Translations under genes and position numbers: made by a program
Shown: positions 39,156 through 48,213 of the stretch, piece after piece
How positions within the stretch are numbered: position 1 is the first letter of the stretch
How the letters are laid out: every line of letters begins with the position of its first letter
From: Candidatus Contendibacter sp.
GTDB taxonomy: Bacteria; Pseudomonadota; Gammaproteobacteria; Competibacterales; Competibacteraceae
NCBI GenBank assembly: GCA_029624675.1
Contig: JARSSP010000005.1
Span: 62,001 to 126,000 of the forward strand
Direction of reading: 5' to 3'
Length of the DNA stretch: 64,000 nt
The notes under the pieces: generated by a model
The model's input: only the letters and a program-made list of their open reading frames with translations
Databases searched by the model: none
Told to the model about the DNA's origin: nothing

Positions 39156-40064
39156 ATTTTAGATGCTTCTCAACTTTAACTAATGAAGATCATCGCCTTG
39201 AAGGCGTTGGTTTCGGGGGACGGCTCAAGCCGGGATCTCGGCCCAAGCCGAGCTGGTTTCCGCTCGAGCAGGCTTATGCCATTTTTCAATAGGGGGCGTG
39301 CAAAATCGTAGGGCGCGTAACCCGCCGATTCGGCCGTTTTTTCAGCAGGTTACGCTATGCTAACCCGCCCTATCCCTGTCTTGAACAGACTAAGGCCTAC
39401 CGGGAATTGGCATCAAGCCGAAGGCCCCCCGTCGGGGGTTTATCCCCCGCTAGCTCAACCTACCAGCCTTAGCCAGCAAGGCTATGGAGTTTTAACAAAA
39501 TCATCACTTTAAATTTACATATATATAATTTAGTTGTCATTTTTTACAAGAACCGCCGAACGTTCGTAGTACTCAGTACCTAATAATTATTTCCTGGTGT
39601 AAATCATAAGAAATAGCTATAGATTTTTATAATTAATTGATGTCAATCAATTGATCTATTCTGGTTGTCGGTCGCGTTCTCGGATCACATAAGGATTTAC
39701 AGTAGATATTATTTCAAGCTTGCCCTCATCACTCAACAAGAAAACGCTTTTATATAGCGCCTATTTCCGAGCCATGGAATCGGTAAATTCCAAGATAAAT
39801 TTATAACAAATTGAAAAATAATAATTTTATTTATATGACTACATTATGACTATGATGATTACTCAATACTTGATAAAGGGAGTTCCTATATTGCATAGCT
39901 ACTAGGATGATACAATTATTTTTGATTTGAATCACGGCAAAAGCATAATCAGACTCCATGGTAAAAGTATCAAATTGGTATTGATTTGGTGTTACTTTTA
40001 TAATTCCATTTTTTGCTATACATTCATGCTTAGCGATGATTAGGTCAGAAGATTTCATTCTAAA
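39156..40064. other. 909-bp mostly AT-rich gap between the two divergent halves of EPS locus 2
   Basis: No convincing gene. The first part (39290-39400) holds a GC-rich dispersed-repeat-like segment (CGTAACCCGCC and later TAACCCGCCC). A hairpin follows, CCCCCC-GTC-GGGGG followed by TTTA, near 39426-39441, that could terminate transcription. From about 39480 the sequence is strikingly AT-rich. A 75-codon minus-strand frame (39831-40058) has no recognisable feature and I do not call it. The gap presumably contains the promoters of both the minus-strand wza/wzc unit and the plus-strand biosynthetic unit. Confidence 0.6.
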
Positions 40065-41639
40065 ATGCAGCCCACCACCTCAACCACCACCCTGCCCTTA
40101 CCTGAGCAAACCGCTGATCAGCCGCATCCCCTGGCTCGGCCCATTCTAGCTTTGCTGGTGATCCTGCTGATCGCCGCCCCCCTGTTCCGGGGTGGCGCCA
40201 CGCCGTTGGCGTCGCTGGCGCTACAGATGTTGGCCCTGCTTATCCTCACCGCCGCGCTTTGGCATCCCCACGCCCTGCCGCTGACCCGACTGGAGCTTGG
40301 CCTAGTGCTAGCCCTGCCGCTCACGGTGCTGGCCTACCTGATTCCGCTGCCGACAGCGGCCGTGAACGCCCTGCCTGGCCACGCGCTGCAAGCCAGCGTC
40401 GAGGCCTTGTTACCGGCCGGCGTCCTGGATGCCTGGAAACCTCTGTCGATCAACCCCACCGCCACCCTGAACGCCGGGCTGGCGTTGCTGGTGCCGCTGG
40501 CGGTCTTTGTCGGCTGCCGGGCACTGGACGGTCGCGCCCTGCTGCGGCTGGCGCAATTGCTGCTGCTGGTCGCCTGTGGCCAAGCTCTGCTAGGGCTGAT
40601 CCAGTACGCCACGGCCCAGCACGGGGAAATGCTGTTTGCTGTTAGTGATGGCCACCGTGATTCCGGCATCGGCACCTATGCCAACCGCAACCACCTGGCC
40701 GGGTTGCTGGTGATGGCGCTGGCGCTGGCGCTGGCGCTGCTCTTCTCCAGCCTGGGACTCAAGGACCGCGGACCGCGTCAGTCGGGGGACTGGCGGCGGC
40801 GGGCCGCCTTCCTCGGGTCCCGGCACGGCGGCGCGGCTCTGGCCTATGCCGCCATCGCTGTACTGCTGGTGCTGGGTATCATCTTCAGTCGCTCGCGCGC
40901 TGGCATCAGCCTCGCCATGCTCGGCCTGGTCCTGTCGGCCCTGCTTTACAGCCGGCGCATCGGCGACCGCAACGCCTTCGGTTTGACCGGCAGGCTCGTC
41001 GCCGTGGTGATCGGGCTGGGACTGGCCATTGGCCTAGTCCCGGTGCTGGAGCGGTTCTCGGTGCGAGGAGTGGTCGAGGACGGCCGCCAGGCGATTTTCA
41101 CCGCCACCCTCACCGGCATCGGCCAGCGCCTGCCGCTAGGCAGCGGTCCTGGCACCTTCGCCGACGCCATCCGCCCGCTGCAACCGCCGGGTGAGTTCAG
41201 CGCCAAGTTCCTCAACCGGGCGCACAATGATTATCTGGAATGGGTCTCCGATGCCGGGCTGATTGCGGTGGTGTTGATCGTCCTGGCGCTTCTGCTGTAT
41301 TTGCGCCAGTGGCCGCGGGTGTACCGCCGGATCGAGTGGAACCGCGTCCGTTTTCTGCGGGCCGGGGCCGGGGTCGGCCTGCTGCTGCTGGCCCTGCACG
41401 AAGGAGTGGACTACAACCTGTGCATTCCCGCCAACCAGGCGGTTTTCGCCCTGCTGGCCGGTCTCTTCTTCATGCCAGCCGATCCGGCCGATAACGCCCC
41501 CGCTGCCCCTGGCCGGCGCCGTCGGCGCACGCCCGATCTCGATCCGGCCACCGGGCTGGCCAGCCCGACCCCCGCATCCCGGTTCCAGCCGGCCGTGGCT
41601 CCGTCGGACGGGCAGATTGACAACCCCTTCCGGGATTGA
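40065..41639 (+). CDS. O-antigen ligase/polymerase family membrane protein
   Basis: 524 residues with many membrane helices. Wzy_C/ligase-family motifs are clear: GIGTYANRNHLAGLLVMALALA (about 205-226), FSRSRAGISLAMLGLVL (about 272-288) and NRAHNDYLEWVSDAGLIAVVL (about 385-405). The last lies in the large periplasmic loop. The C-terminal 50 residues are polar and Pro/Arg-rich. First gene of the plus-strand EPS unit. Likely polymerase or ligase of locus 2; a second, unrelated-looking polymerase lies at 52456, so only one may serve the present polymer. Confidence 0.85.
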   Translation: MQPTTSTTTLPLPEQTADQPHPLARPILALLVILLIAAPLFRGGATPLASLALQMLALLILTAALWHPHALPLTRLELGLVLALPLTVLAYLIPLPTAAVNALPGHALQASVEALLPAGVLDAWKPLSINPTATLNAGLALLVPLAVFVGCRALDGRALLRLAQLLLLVACGQALLGLIQYATAQHGEMLFAVSDGHRDSGIGTYANRNHLAGLLVMALALALALLFSSLGLKDRGPRQSGDWRRRAAFLGSRHGGAALAYAAIAVLLVLGIIFSRSRAGISLAMLGLVLSALLYSRRIGDRNAFGLTGRLVAVVIGLGLAIGLVPVLERFSVRGVVEDGRQAIFTATLTGIGQRLPLGSGPGTFADAIRPLQPPGEFSAKFLNRAHNDYLEWVSDAGLIAVVLIVLALLLYLRQWPRVYRRIEWNRVRFLRAGAGVGLLLLALHEGVDYNLCIPANQAVFALLAGLFFMPADPADNAPAAPGRRRRRTPDLDPATGLASPTPASRFQPAVAPSDGQIDNPFRD

Positions 41640-41655
41640 AGGAGAAGCACGCCCC

Positions 41656-43155
41656 ATGTCGGATCAGATCCTGACTCCCGCCGCCCGCTGGCCGTACCCA
41701 CAGGTGAGCCGCGAGGCGCTATGCGCTAGCGGCCTGCTCCTGGCGGATGTGTCTGCCCTGCTACTCGCGGCCCTGCTGGCCAACACCCTGCACTGGCTGT
41801 ATCGCGAGAATGAGAATGCCGCCTTTTTCGAACTGTGGCACGGGGCGCGCGCTGAGGATCGCTTGCTGATTCTGGCCCTGCTGGCCACGGTGGCCATCGC
41901 CACTTTCTGGTTGCTGGGGCATTACAACCGCCGGCGTCCCTTCTGGGACGAGCTGGCGGAGTTGCTGCGGGTGCTGGTCCTGCTGGCCGCGCTGGACGCC
42001 ATGCTGCTGTACCTGGCCAAGCTTCCGTTCTCCCGCGCCTGGTTCATCAGCCTGTGGTGTAGCGCCATGGTCTTGATTCCAAGCCTGCGGCTGCTGACCA
42101 AGTTCCTGCTGCTGAAACTGAAGCTGTGGCAGCGCCTGGCGATCGTCCTCGGCTGCGGGCGAAACGCCTGGGAAGCGGCGGTTGCCCTGCAGAGCGAGCG
42201 GGCCATGGGGTTCGATGTGGTCGCGTTCGCCATCCCCCAGACCGCCGACGGGAATGGCGAACGCAGCATCCGCATCGACGACCATCGGCTGGTCCCGCTG
42301 ATCCGTTTCGACCCCAATGATCCTCACAGCCTGACCCGATCCGACCACGTGGCCCTGGTTGTGGCCTATGATCAGCAGGACGAATTCACCAGCCAAATCA
42401 ATCTGATTTCCCGGTTGCACCGTCGCCGCGGCGATCTCTACGTGGCTCCGCCCTTGCGCGGCCTGCCGTTGTACGGCACCCGGATCAGTTACGTCTTCCG
42501 GCACGAAGTACTCTTTTTGAGCCTGCGCAATAACCTGGCCCGTCGCGGCCCCCGGATCCTCAAGCGCGCCTTCGACCTGGTGATGTCTGGATTCCTGCTG
42601 TTGGCCGGGGCGCCGGTTCTGATTTGCCTGGCGTCCTGCATTCGGCGCGATGGTGGCAGCGTTTTCTTTGGCCACTGGCGCATCGGTCGGCACGGGCGGC
42701 CTTTTCGCTGCCTGAAGTTTCGCACCATGGTGCCGAACGCCGAGGCGGTTCTGGAGCAGGTCCTGGCCACCGACCCCGCCGCGCGGGCGGAATGGGACCG
42801 AGATTTCAAACTGAAACACGATCCGCGCATCACGCCGCTGGGCAGGTTATTGCGCTGCTACAGCCTGGACGAACTGCCGCAACTCTGGAACGTGTTCAAG
42901 GGCGAGATGAGTCTGGTCGGGCCGCGTCCCATCGTGGCGAGCGAACTGGAGCGTTATGGCGAGGACTCCGAGCTTTACCTCGAAACCCGGCCTGGCATCA
43001 CCGGCCTGTGGCAAATCAGCGGCCGCAACGATACCGGCTATGCGGAACGGGTCCATCTCGATGCCTGGTATGCCAAGAACTGGTCGCTGTGGATGGATAT
43101 AGTGATTCTGCTCAAGACCATCCGGGTGGTGCTGAGACATGATGGCGCTTACTAA
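41656..43155 (+). CDS. WbaP-type undecaprenyl-phosphate sugar phosphotransferase
   Basis: 499 residues from the ATG at 41656, preceded by an AAGGAG ribosome site; an in-frame start 39 bp upstream lies in the previous gene. N-terminal membrane helices (about 20-140), a soluble middle domain (about 150-300), then the bacterial sugar-transferase catalytic domain: [61 protein letters not shown] and [15 protein letters not shown]. It starts repeat-unit synthesis by moving a hexose-1-phosphate (often galactose or glucose) onto the lipid carrier at the inner membrane. Overlaps the next gene by 17 bp. Confidence 0.92.
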   Translation: MSDQILTPAARWPYPQVSREALCASGLLLADVSALLLAALLANTLHWLYRENENAAFFELWHGARAEDRLLILALLATVAIATFWLLGHYNRRRPFWDELAELLRVLVLLAALDAMLLYLAKLPFSRAWFISLWCSAMVLIPSLRLLTKFLLLKLKLWQRLAIVLGCGRNAWEAAVALQSERAMGFDVVAFAIPQTADGNGERSIRIDDHRLVPLIRFDPNDPHSLTRSDHVALVVAYDQQDEFTSQINLISRLHRRRGDLYVAPPLRGLPLYGTRISYVFRHEVLFLSLRNNLARRGPRILKRAFDLVMSGFLLLAGAPVLICLASCIRRDGGSVFFGHWRIGRHGRPFRCLKFRTMVPNAEAVLEQVLATDPAARAEWDRDFKLKHDPRITPLGRLLRCYSLDELPQLWNVFKGEMSLVGPRPIVASELERYGEDSELYLETRPGITGLWQISGRNDTGYAERVHLDAWYAKNWSLWMDIVILLKTIRVVLRHDGAY

Positions 43156-44416
43156 TCCAAAGGTCGTGATGCCTGTTCCTCCCTCGCCGGCGGGAGTCGG
43201 GACGGAACGCCTGCCGCCGAGGCGGCTCCTGATCAACGACCATGCCGGTCACCCCTTTCAGGTCCAACTGAGTCGCGCGCTGGCCGCTCGCGGGCATACG
43301 GTCCTGCACACCTACACGGAAAATCTCCTGACCCCGCGTGGCGACCTGAAACGCGGTGAGGCCGACCCGCCGAGCTTCGCGGTCGAGCCCCTGGTCCTGT
43401 CTCGCCCGTTTCAGCGCTACGGGCTGTTGCGCCGCGTCTTGCAGGAACGGGAACTGGGGTGCCACCTGGTGGACCGGGTACGGGCTTTCAGACCTGATCT
43501 GGTGGTCTCGGCCAATACCCCCTTGGGCGCTCAGCAGCATTTGCTACGGGCGTGTCGCGCCCAGGGCATCGGCTTTGTGTTCTGGTTGCAGGATTTACTG
43601 GGTGTCGGAATCAACAGCGCCCTGTCCCGCAAACTGCCCCTACTCGGCGCCGGGATCGGTCACTATTATCTCCGGCTCGAGCGTGCGCTCCTGCGCGCGA
43701 GTTCCGCCGTGGTGGCGATCACCGACGACTTCATCCCCCTCTGTCAGTCTGCCGGGGTCGCCGACCGCGCCATGCACGTCATCCCGAATTGGGCGCCGCT
43801 GGCCGAAGTCCCGGTCATGGCCAAATCCAATCGCTGGTCTACTCGCGAGAATTTGGCGGAAACCTTCAACTTCCTCTATTCCGGCACGCTCGGAATGAAG
43901 CACAACCCCCAACTGTTGGTCGAACTGGCGCTGCATTTGCGGCCAGCCGATAAGGTCCGGCTGATCGTGATCAGCGAGGGCCTGGGCGCCGACTATCTGG
44001 CCCGGGCCAAACGGCAACACGCCCTCGACCACCTGATCCTGCTGCCGTTCCAGCCCTATGCGTGGATGCCCCAAATCCTCGGCGCGGCGGATGTGCTTGT
44101 CGCGCTACTGGAGCCGAGCGCGGGGGTCTTCGCCGTCCCCTCGAAGGTGCTGACCTATCTCTGCGCGGGCCGGCCGCTGTTGCTGGCCGTGCCGCCGGAA
44201 AACCTCGCCGCCCGGATCGTCCGCGAGCAGGAGGCGGGGATCGTGGTCGCGCCGGACGATAGGGCCGGTTTCCTCGCCGGGGCGCGGCGGTTGCTGGATG
44301 AGCCAGCGCTGCGGGAACGTCTGGCGCGGAAGGGCCGCGCCTACGCCGAGGCGAATTTCGATATCGACCGGATCCGCGACCGGTTTGAAACCGTTCTGGC
44401 GGGATGCGGCGCATGA
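43139..44416 (+). CDS. Family 4 glycosyltransferase (WcaI-like)
   Basis: 425 residues. LLINDHAGHPFQVQLSRALAARGHTVLHTYTE is the GT-B N-terminal entry. IGFVFWLQDLLGVGINSAL resembles the colanic-acid WcaI group. FNFLYSGTLGMKHNPQLLVELAL and LLEPSAGVFAVPSKVLTYLCAGRPLLLAVPPENLAARIV form the donor-binding half. An in-frame Met one codon downstream and others near 43169 are alternative starts. It overlaps WbaP by 17 bp and the NUDIX gene by 4 bp, so it is part of a tightly coupled operon. Sugar unknown. Confidence 0.88.
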   Translation: MMALTNPKVVMPVPPSPAGVGTERLPPRRLLINDHAGHPFQVQLSRALAARGHTVLHTYTENLLTPRGDLKRGEADPPSFAVEPLVLSRPFQRYGLLRRVLQERELGCHLVDRVRAFRPDLVVSANTPLGAQQHLLRACRAQGIGFVFWLQDLLGVGINSALSRKLPLLGAGIGHYYLRLERALLRASSAVVAITDDFIPLCQSAGVADRAMHVIPNWAPLAEVPVMAKSNRWSTRENLAETFNFLYSGTLGMKHNPQLLVELALHLRPADKVRLIVISEGLGADYLARAKRQHALDHLILLPFQPYAWMPQILGAADVLVALLEPSAGVFAVPSKVLTYLCAGRPLLLAVPPENLAARIVREQEAGIVVAPDDRAGFLAGARRLLDEPALRERLARKGRAYAEANFDIDRIRDRFETVLAGCGA

Positions 44417-44907
44417 AGACGCCGGCCCCCCCTGGGCTACGCCACGCGCCCCGCGAGGTTTTCGAACTGATCCTGGATTATGCGGTGATCCCGACCTTCG
44501 ATCTGATCGTTCGCCTGCCGGATCGTCGGGTCGTTCTCGTGCGTAGAAAAATCGCGCCTTACGGCAACACCTGGGCGCTGCCGGGATTGCGGATGATGAA
44601 GCCGGAAGGCATTGACGACACCTTGGCTCGGATTGCCCAAAGCGAGCTTGGGATTTCGATCCAGACCGAGGGTCGGCGCTTCATCGGGCAGTATGTCGGC
44701 CGCTTCAAGACCGAGCACCGGCGACAGGATCTCTCCACCTGTTATACCGTCGCAACGGATGCCACCAGGATCGCCATCAACCAAGATCATTTCCACGGTC
44801 TTCGCTTGATTGGCCAAGCGTCCGAGATTCCACGGCGGACCGGCGCGATGTACCGGTTTTTTCTGCAACGCTATTTCGATAGCGGTTCGAACCACACTTT
44901 AGACTGA
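44413..44907 (+). CDS. NUDIX hydrolase, GDP-mannose mannosyl hydrolase-like
   Basis: 164 residues from the ATG at 44413, which overlaps the glycosyltransferase stop by 4 bp; an ATG 9 bp upstream also exists. The degenerate NUDIX box GLRMMKPEGIDDTLARIAQSELGI keeps the spaced Gly, Glu, Arg and Glu but lacks the double Glu, as in the Gmm (GDP-mannose hydrolase) subgroup. The N-terminal VPTFDLIV-like segment (IPTFDLIVRL) and RRKIAPYGNTWALPG also match. Gmm enzymes hydrolyse GDP-mannose to GDP and mannose. The next gene is a GDP-mannose-epimerase-like enzyme, which supports the call. Confidence 0.82.
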   Translation: MKTPAPPGLRHAPREVFELILDYAVIPTFDLIVRLPDRRVVLVRRKIAPYGNTWALPGLRMMKPEGIDDTLARIAQSELGISIQTEGRRFIGQYVGRFKTEHRRQDLSTCYTVATDATRIAINQDHFHGLRLIGQASEIPRRTGAMYRFFLQRYFDSGSNHTLD

Positions 44908-44916
44908 GTGAGCGAG

Positions 44917-45891
44917 ATGAAAACAGCGTTAGTTTGCGGGGCGGGTGGCTTTATCGGGAGTCATATGGTCCGCCGGCTCAAGGATGAGGGTTTCTGGATA
45001 CGGGGGGTCGATCTCAAGTATCCGGAATTCTGGGAAACCGCGGCGGACGATTTTGTGGTCGGTGATCTCCGTGACCCATCCCTATGCCGGCAAATCGTGG
45101 ATCGCCGGTTCGATGAAGTTTATCAGTTCGCCGCCGATATGGGCGGCGCCGGCTTTGTGTTCACCGGCGAGAATGATGCCGACATCATGCACAATTCGGG
45201 ACAGATCAATCTCAATATCCTGGATACCTGCCATAAACGGAACATCAAGCGGATTTTTTATTCATCGTCCGCTTGTGTTTATCCGGAATATAACCAGCTC
45301 GACCCCGAAAACCCGAACTGCTCCGAGGACAGCGCTTATCCCGCGCAACCCGATAGTGATTACGGCTTTGAGAAGTTATTCAGCGAACGGTTGTATCTAG
45401 CCTATCATCGTAATAAGGGCATGGAAGTTCGCATCGCGCGATTTCACAACATCTTCGGGCCTTATGGCACCTGGAAGGATGGCCGGGAGAAGGCGCCGGC
45501 GGCGATGTGCCGCAAGGTGGCGATGGCGCCGGACGGGGGAACTGTCGAAATCTGGGGTGACGGCAATCAAACCCGTTCGTTTTTATATATCGACGAGTGC
45601 CTTGAGGGAACCCTTCGGCTTACCCGGTCGGACTGGACCGGGCCAGTGAATATCGGTTCGGACGAAATGGTGACGATCAACGCGCTGGCGGATATGGCGA
45701 TGGTTATCGCTGGCAAAAAACTGAAAAAAGACCATATTCAGGGTCCGCTCGGTGTTCGGGGCCGTAATTCGGATAATCGACTGATCGAGAAGATGCTTCA
45801 TTGGCGGCCATCGCGGCCGTTGTACGAAGGATTGGAAAAGACCTACCACTGGATCGAGCAACAGGTTCGGAAGCTGAAATCCGATGGTTGA
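44917..45891 (+). CDS. GDP-mannose 3,5-epimerase-like SDR enzyme
   Basis: 324 residues from ATG 44917; a GTG 9 bp upstream directly follows the preceding stop. The Rossmann motif is ALVCGAGGFIGSHMV. The pattern FAADMGGAGFVFTGENDADIMHNSG and IFYSSSACVYPEYNQ, with a Cys in SSAC and the active-site DYGFEKL (Tyr and Lys), is characteristic of GDP-mannose 3,5-epimerases, where the Cys takes part in catalysis. A further signature is ARFHNIFGPYGTWKDGREKAPAAMCRKV. The product would be GDP-L-galactose (or gulose), a possible polymer precursor. It follows the Gmm-like gene, so GDP-mannose is probably a hub of this locus. Confidence 0.85.
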   Translation: MKTALVCGAGGFIGSHMVRRLKDEGFWIRGVDLKYPEFWETAADDFVVGDLRDPSLCRQIVDRRFDEVYQFAADMGGAGFVFTGENDADIMHNSGQINLNILDTCHKRNIKRIFYSSSACVYPEYNQLDPENPNCSEDSAYPAQPDSDYGFEKLFSERLYLAYHRNKGMEVRIARFHNIFGPYGTWKDGREKAPAAMCRKVAMAPDGGTVEIWGDGNQTRSFLYIDECLEGTLRLTRSDWTGPVNIGSDEMVTINALADMAMVIAGKKLKKDHIQGPLGVRGRNSDNRLIEKMLHWRPSRPLYEGLEKTYHWIEQQVRKLKSDG

Positions 45892-46037
45892 CCCTTTGGG
45901 AAGGATCGTGATCCATCCGATCCATGGTCTATCATGCTAGCTGTGATACGGATCCCCGCCCACATTGACGGTCGGAGTTTTCAAGACGGTGCGGGGATGA
46001 CGTGGTTAATCTGGCTGGTTGTGATGTAACCCTTCAG

Positions 46038-46068
46038 TCTCCTCTCCCCCATTCGTGGGGGAAAGCGA
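46038..46068. repeat. Intergenic palindromic repeat of the CCTCTCCCCC family
   Basis: TCCTCTCCCCCATTCGTGGG followed by GGAAAG forms a short hairpin. It lies in the 190-bp gap before the flippase and resembles the repeats inside the methylase gene and those at 58847-59052. It would sit in the leader of the flippase mRNA. Confidence 0.6.
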
Positions 46069-46084
46069 ATCGAAATCCAGTTCC

Positions 46085-47464
46085 GTGAAACGCGCGGTTG
46101 TCCATCGAATTTTGAGAGGTTTCGGCTCCAATCTCTACGGCCAAGCCGTGGTGACTGTGATCCAACTTGCCGGGGTGCCAATCCTCATCCATTGCTGGGG
46201 AGTTGATTTATACGGCGAATGGTTGATTCTTTTTGCCATTCCTACTTATTTATCGATGACTGACTTGGGTTTTTCCCAGTCCGCCGCTAATGATATGACG
46301 GCCCGCGCTGGACGGGGAGACGACGCCGGTGCGTTGGAAGTCTTCCAGAGTTTGGCCGTGCTGGTTTATCTAGTGGCCTGCATTGGGTTACTGGTCGTAA
46401 CCATCGTTTGCGCTACGCTACCATTAGCTCGATGGTTACATTTTTCCCAAATGACCATCACGGACATCCGATGGGTGTTGTGGCTTTTCGCGGCCGAAGT
46501 GCTTGCCAAACTGCCGGATGGCGTTAATCATGCGGGATTCCGCTCCCAGGGGGACTACGCACTTCATAACAGCCTATATTACAGCATCCTGTTAATTCAG
46601 AACGGCTCGGTCTGGTTAATCGCCCTGATGGGTTTGGGGCCCGTGAGTGCGGCGACGGCATTTTTCAGTGTTCGCGTGGTCGCTACCCCTTCAATCGCCC
46701 TTTTACTAACCCACCGGCATTCCTGCCTCACATTCGGTTTGCAGCATGCCCGTTGCGATACCCTGCGTCGTTTGGTTAAGCCTGCCTTCGCCAACATTTC
46801 GATGCCATTGGCTTTAGCCCTGAATATTCAAGGGATGACCCTGGTCGTGGGAAGTTTACTTAGTCCTGCCGCCGTTGTTACATTTAACACCCTCCGCACC
46901 CTGAGTCGCCTTACAACCAGCCTGGTGCTATCCATCAGTAACGCCCTGGAACCGGAGCTTGCGCGGGCGTGGGGTTCAAATAACCCAAGCCTACTCAATC
47001 AAATTTTTATCCGTGGACTGGGCTATGGGGTTTGGTTATCGGTTGGCAGCGCCTCCGTTCTTCTTGTCTTCGGTAACTCGATAATGGCGGCCTGGACTCA
47101 TGGCCGGGTCAGGATGGACGTAGCCTTGTTTCAACTGCTCCTGGCGTCTGGCGGAGTGTCGGTCCTCTGGCTGCACGCCTTGGGATTACTGAAGGCGACT
47201 AACTCCCATTTACGCGCGGCGCTTTGGTACGCCTTCGCGTCCGCCTCGGCTATTCTTCTGGCTTGGGTATTGATCAAACTGACGAGGCGACTTTCCGATG
47301 TCGGGTTTGCACTATTGTTTCTTGATATTCTCATGCTGGGATATCTCTTGCGATCCGTATCCGTACTGCTTGACTTGTCCGTCCCCAGGATCTTGCTGGA
47401 AGCCGCCGATCCCAGACTATTGTTGAATCCCCTCACTGCCTGGAGCCGCCATGCCCGCCGCTAA
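46085..47464 (+). CDS. Wzx-type flippase / polysaccharide transporter
   Basis: 459 residues from a GTG at 46085 (VKRAVVHRILRGFGSNLYGQ); the frame remains open 30 bp upstream from a GTG inside the palindromic repeat, which I consider less likely. About twelve membrane helices. The motif GVDLYGEWLILFAIPTYLSMTDLGFSQSAANDM near 35-67 is typical of the Wzx/MATE polysaccharide family. It should move lipid-linked repeat units to the periplasm for polymerisation. It overlaps the next gene (methyltransferase) by 14 bp. Confidence 0.88.
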   Translation: MKRAVVHRILRGFGSNLYGQAVVTVIQLAGVPILIHCWGVDLYGEWLILFAIPTYLSMTDLGFSQSAANDMTARAGRGDDAGALEVFQSLAVLVYLVACIGLLVVTIVCATLPLARWLHFSQMTITDIRWVLWLFAAEVLAKLPDGVNHAGFRSQGDYALHNSLYYSILLIQNGSVWLIALMGLGPVSAATAFFSVRVVATPSIALLLTHRHSCLTFGLQHARCDTLRRLVKPAFANISMPLALALNIQGMTLVVGSLLSPAAVVTFNTLRTLSRLTTSLVLSISNALEPELARAWGSNNPSLLNQIFIRGLGYGVWLSVGSASVLLVFGNSIMAAWTHGRVRMDVALFQLLLASGGVSVLWLHALGLLKATNSHLRAALWYAFASASAILLAWVLIKLTRRLSDVGFALLFLDILMLGYLLRSVSVLLDLSVPRILLEAADPRLLLNPLTAWSRHARR

Positions 47465-48209
47465 TCCAGTCGCTTACCGCGAACGCCTCTACTCACGTTA
47501 CGTCCACGCGCGTGACCGGCCCCTGGCGCCTGGCGGTCTGGACGATATGAATATGCAGGCGCGGTTACACGGTTTGAGAGACATGGTGCGCCGGTGCGCG
47601 CCGCCGGACAAGCAAGCCACGATTCTCGATCTCGGCTGCGGACATGGAGCGGTCATTCACGCCTTTCGCCTGGAGGGATATCAACAGATCAGCGGGGTCG
47701 ACGGTTCCTTGGAGCAGGTCGAAGCGGCCAGACGCCTTGGTATCCTCGGTGTGGCGCAGGGGGACATGCTGGATACCCTCGCCGCCGCCCCTGCCCAATC
47801 CCTGGATTGCGTGGTGACCTATGACGTCATCGAGCATCTGACCAAGACCGAGTTGATAAGCTTCGTGGATGAGGTTCACCGGGTGCTGCGGCCCGGTGGT
47901 CGCTGGATCATTCACGCCCCGAACGGCGAAAGCCCCTTGGGTGGAAAAATGATTTATTGGGATTTTACCCATGAAGTCGCCTTTACCCGAACTTCCTTGA
48001 CCCAATTGCTGATGGCCTCTGGCTTTGCGTCGGTTGAGTGCTTCGAGGACCGGCCCGTGCCGCACGGCATCAAATCTGCCATCAGGGCGGTTCTATGGAG
48101 ACTGATCCGCTGCGGTTGGTTGGCCTATATCGCCATCGAAACCGGTGGAACGGATCGGCGGGCGATTTTTTCCCAGAATCTGCTGGCGGTGGCGATCCGA
48201 GGTACCTGA
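47451..48209 (+). CDS. Class I SAM-dependent methyltransferase
   Basis: 252 residues. SAM-binding motif I is ATILDLGCGHGAVIHAF (about 57-73). The following acidic residue is in ISGVDGSLEQVEAARRLG and motif IV region is LDCVVTYDVIEHLTKTELISFVDEVHRVLRPGGRWIIHAPNGES. It is of the Methyltransf_11/23 type often used to O-methylate a sugar or lipid-linked intermediate. Start overlaps the flippase by 14 bp; the next gene starts 4 bp after its stop. Confidence 0.85.
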   Translation: MPAANPVAYRERLYSRYVHARDRPLAPGGLDDMNMQARLHGLRDMVRRCAPPDKQATILDLGCGHGAVIHAFRLEGYQQISGVDGSLEQVEAARRLGILGVAQGDMLDTLAAAPAQSLDCVVTYDVIEHLTKTELISFVDEVHRVLRPGGRWIIHAPNGESPLGGKMIYWDFTHEVAFTRTSLTQLLMASGFASVECFEDRPVPHGIKSAIRAVLWRLIRCGWLAYIAIETGGTDRRAIFSQNLLAVAIRGT

Positions 48210-48213
48210 AACC

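Noticed and set aside
39831..40058. 75-codon minus-strand frame in the AT-rich gap
   Set aside because: No signal, domain or ribosome site; AT-rich sequence and proximity to the polymerase start argue against it.
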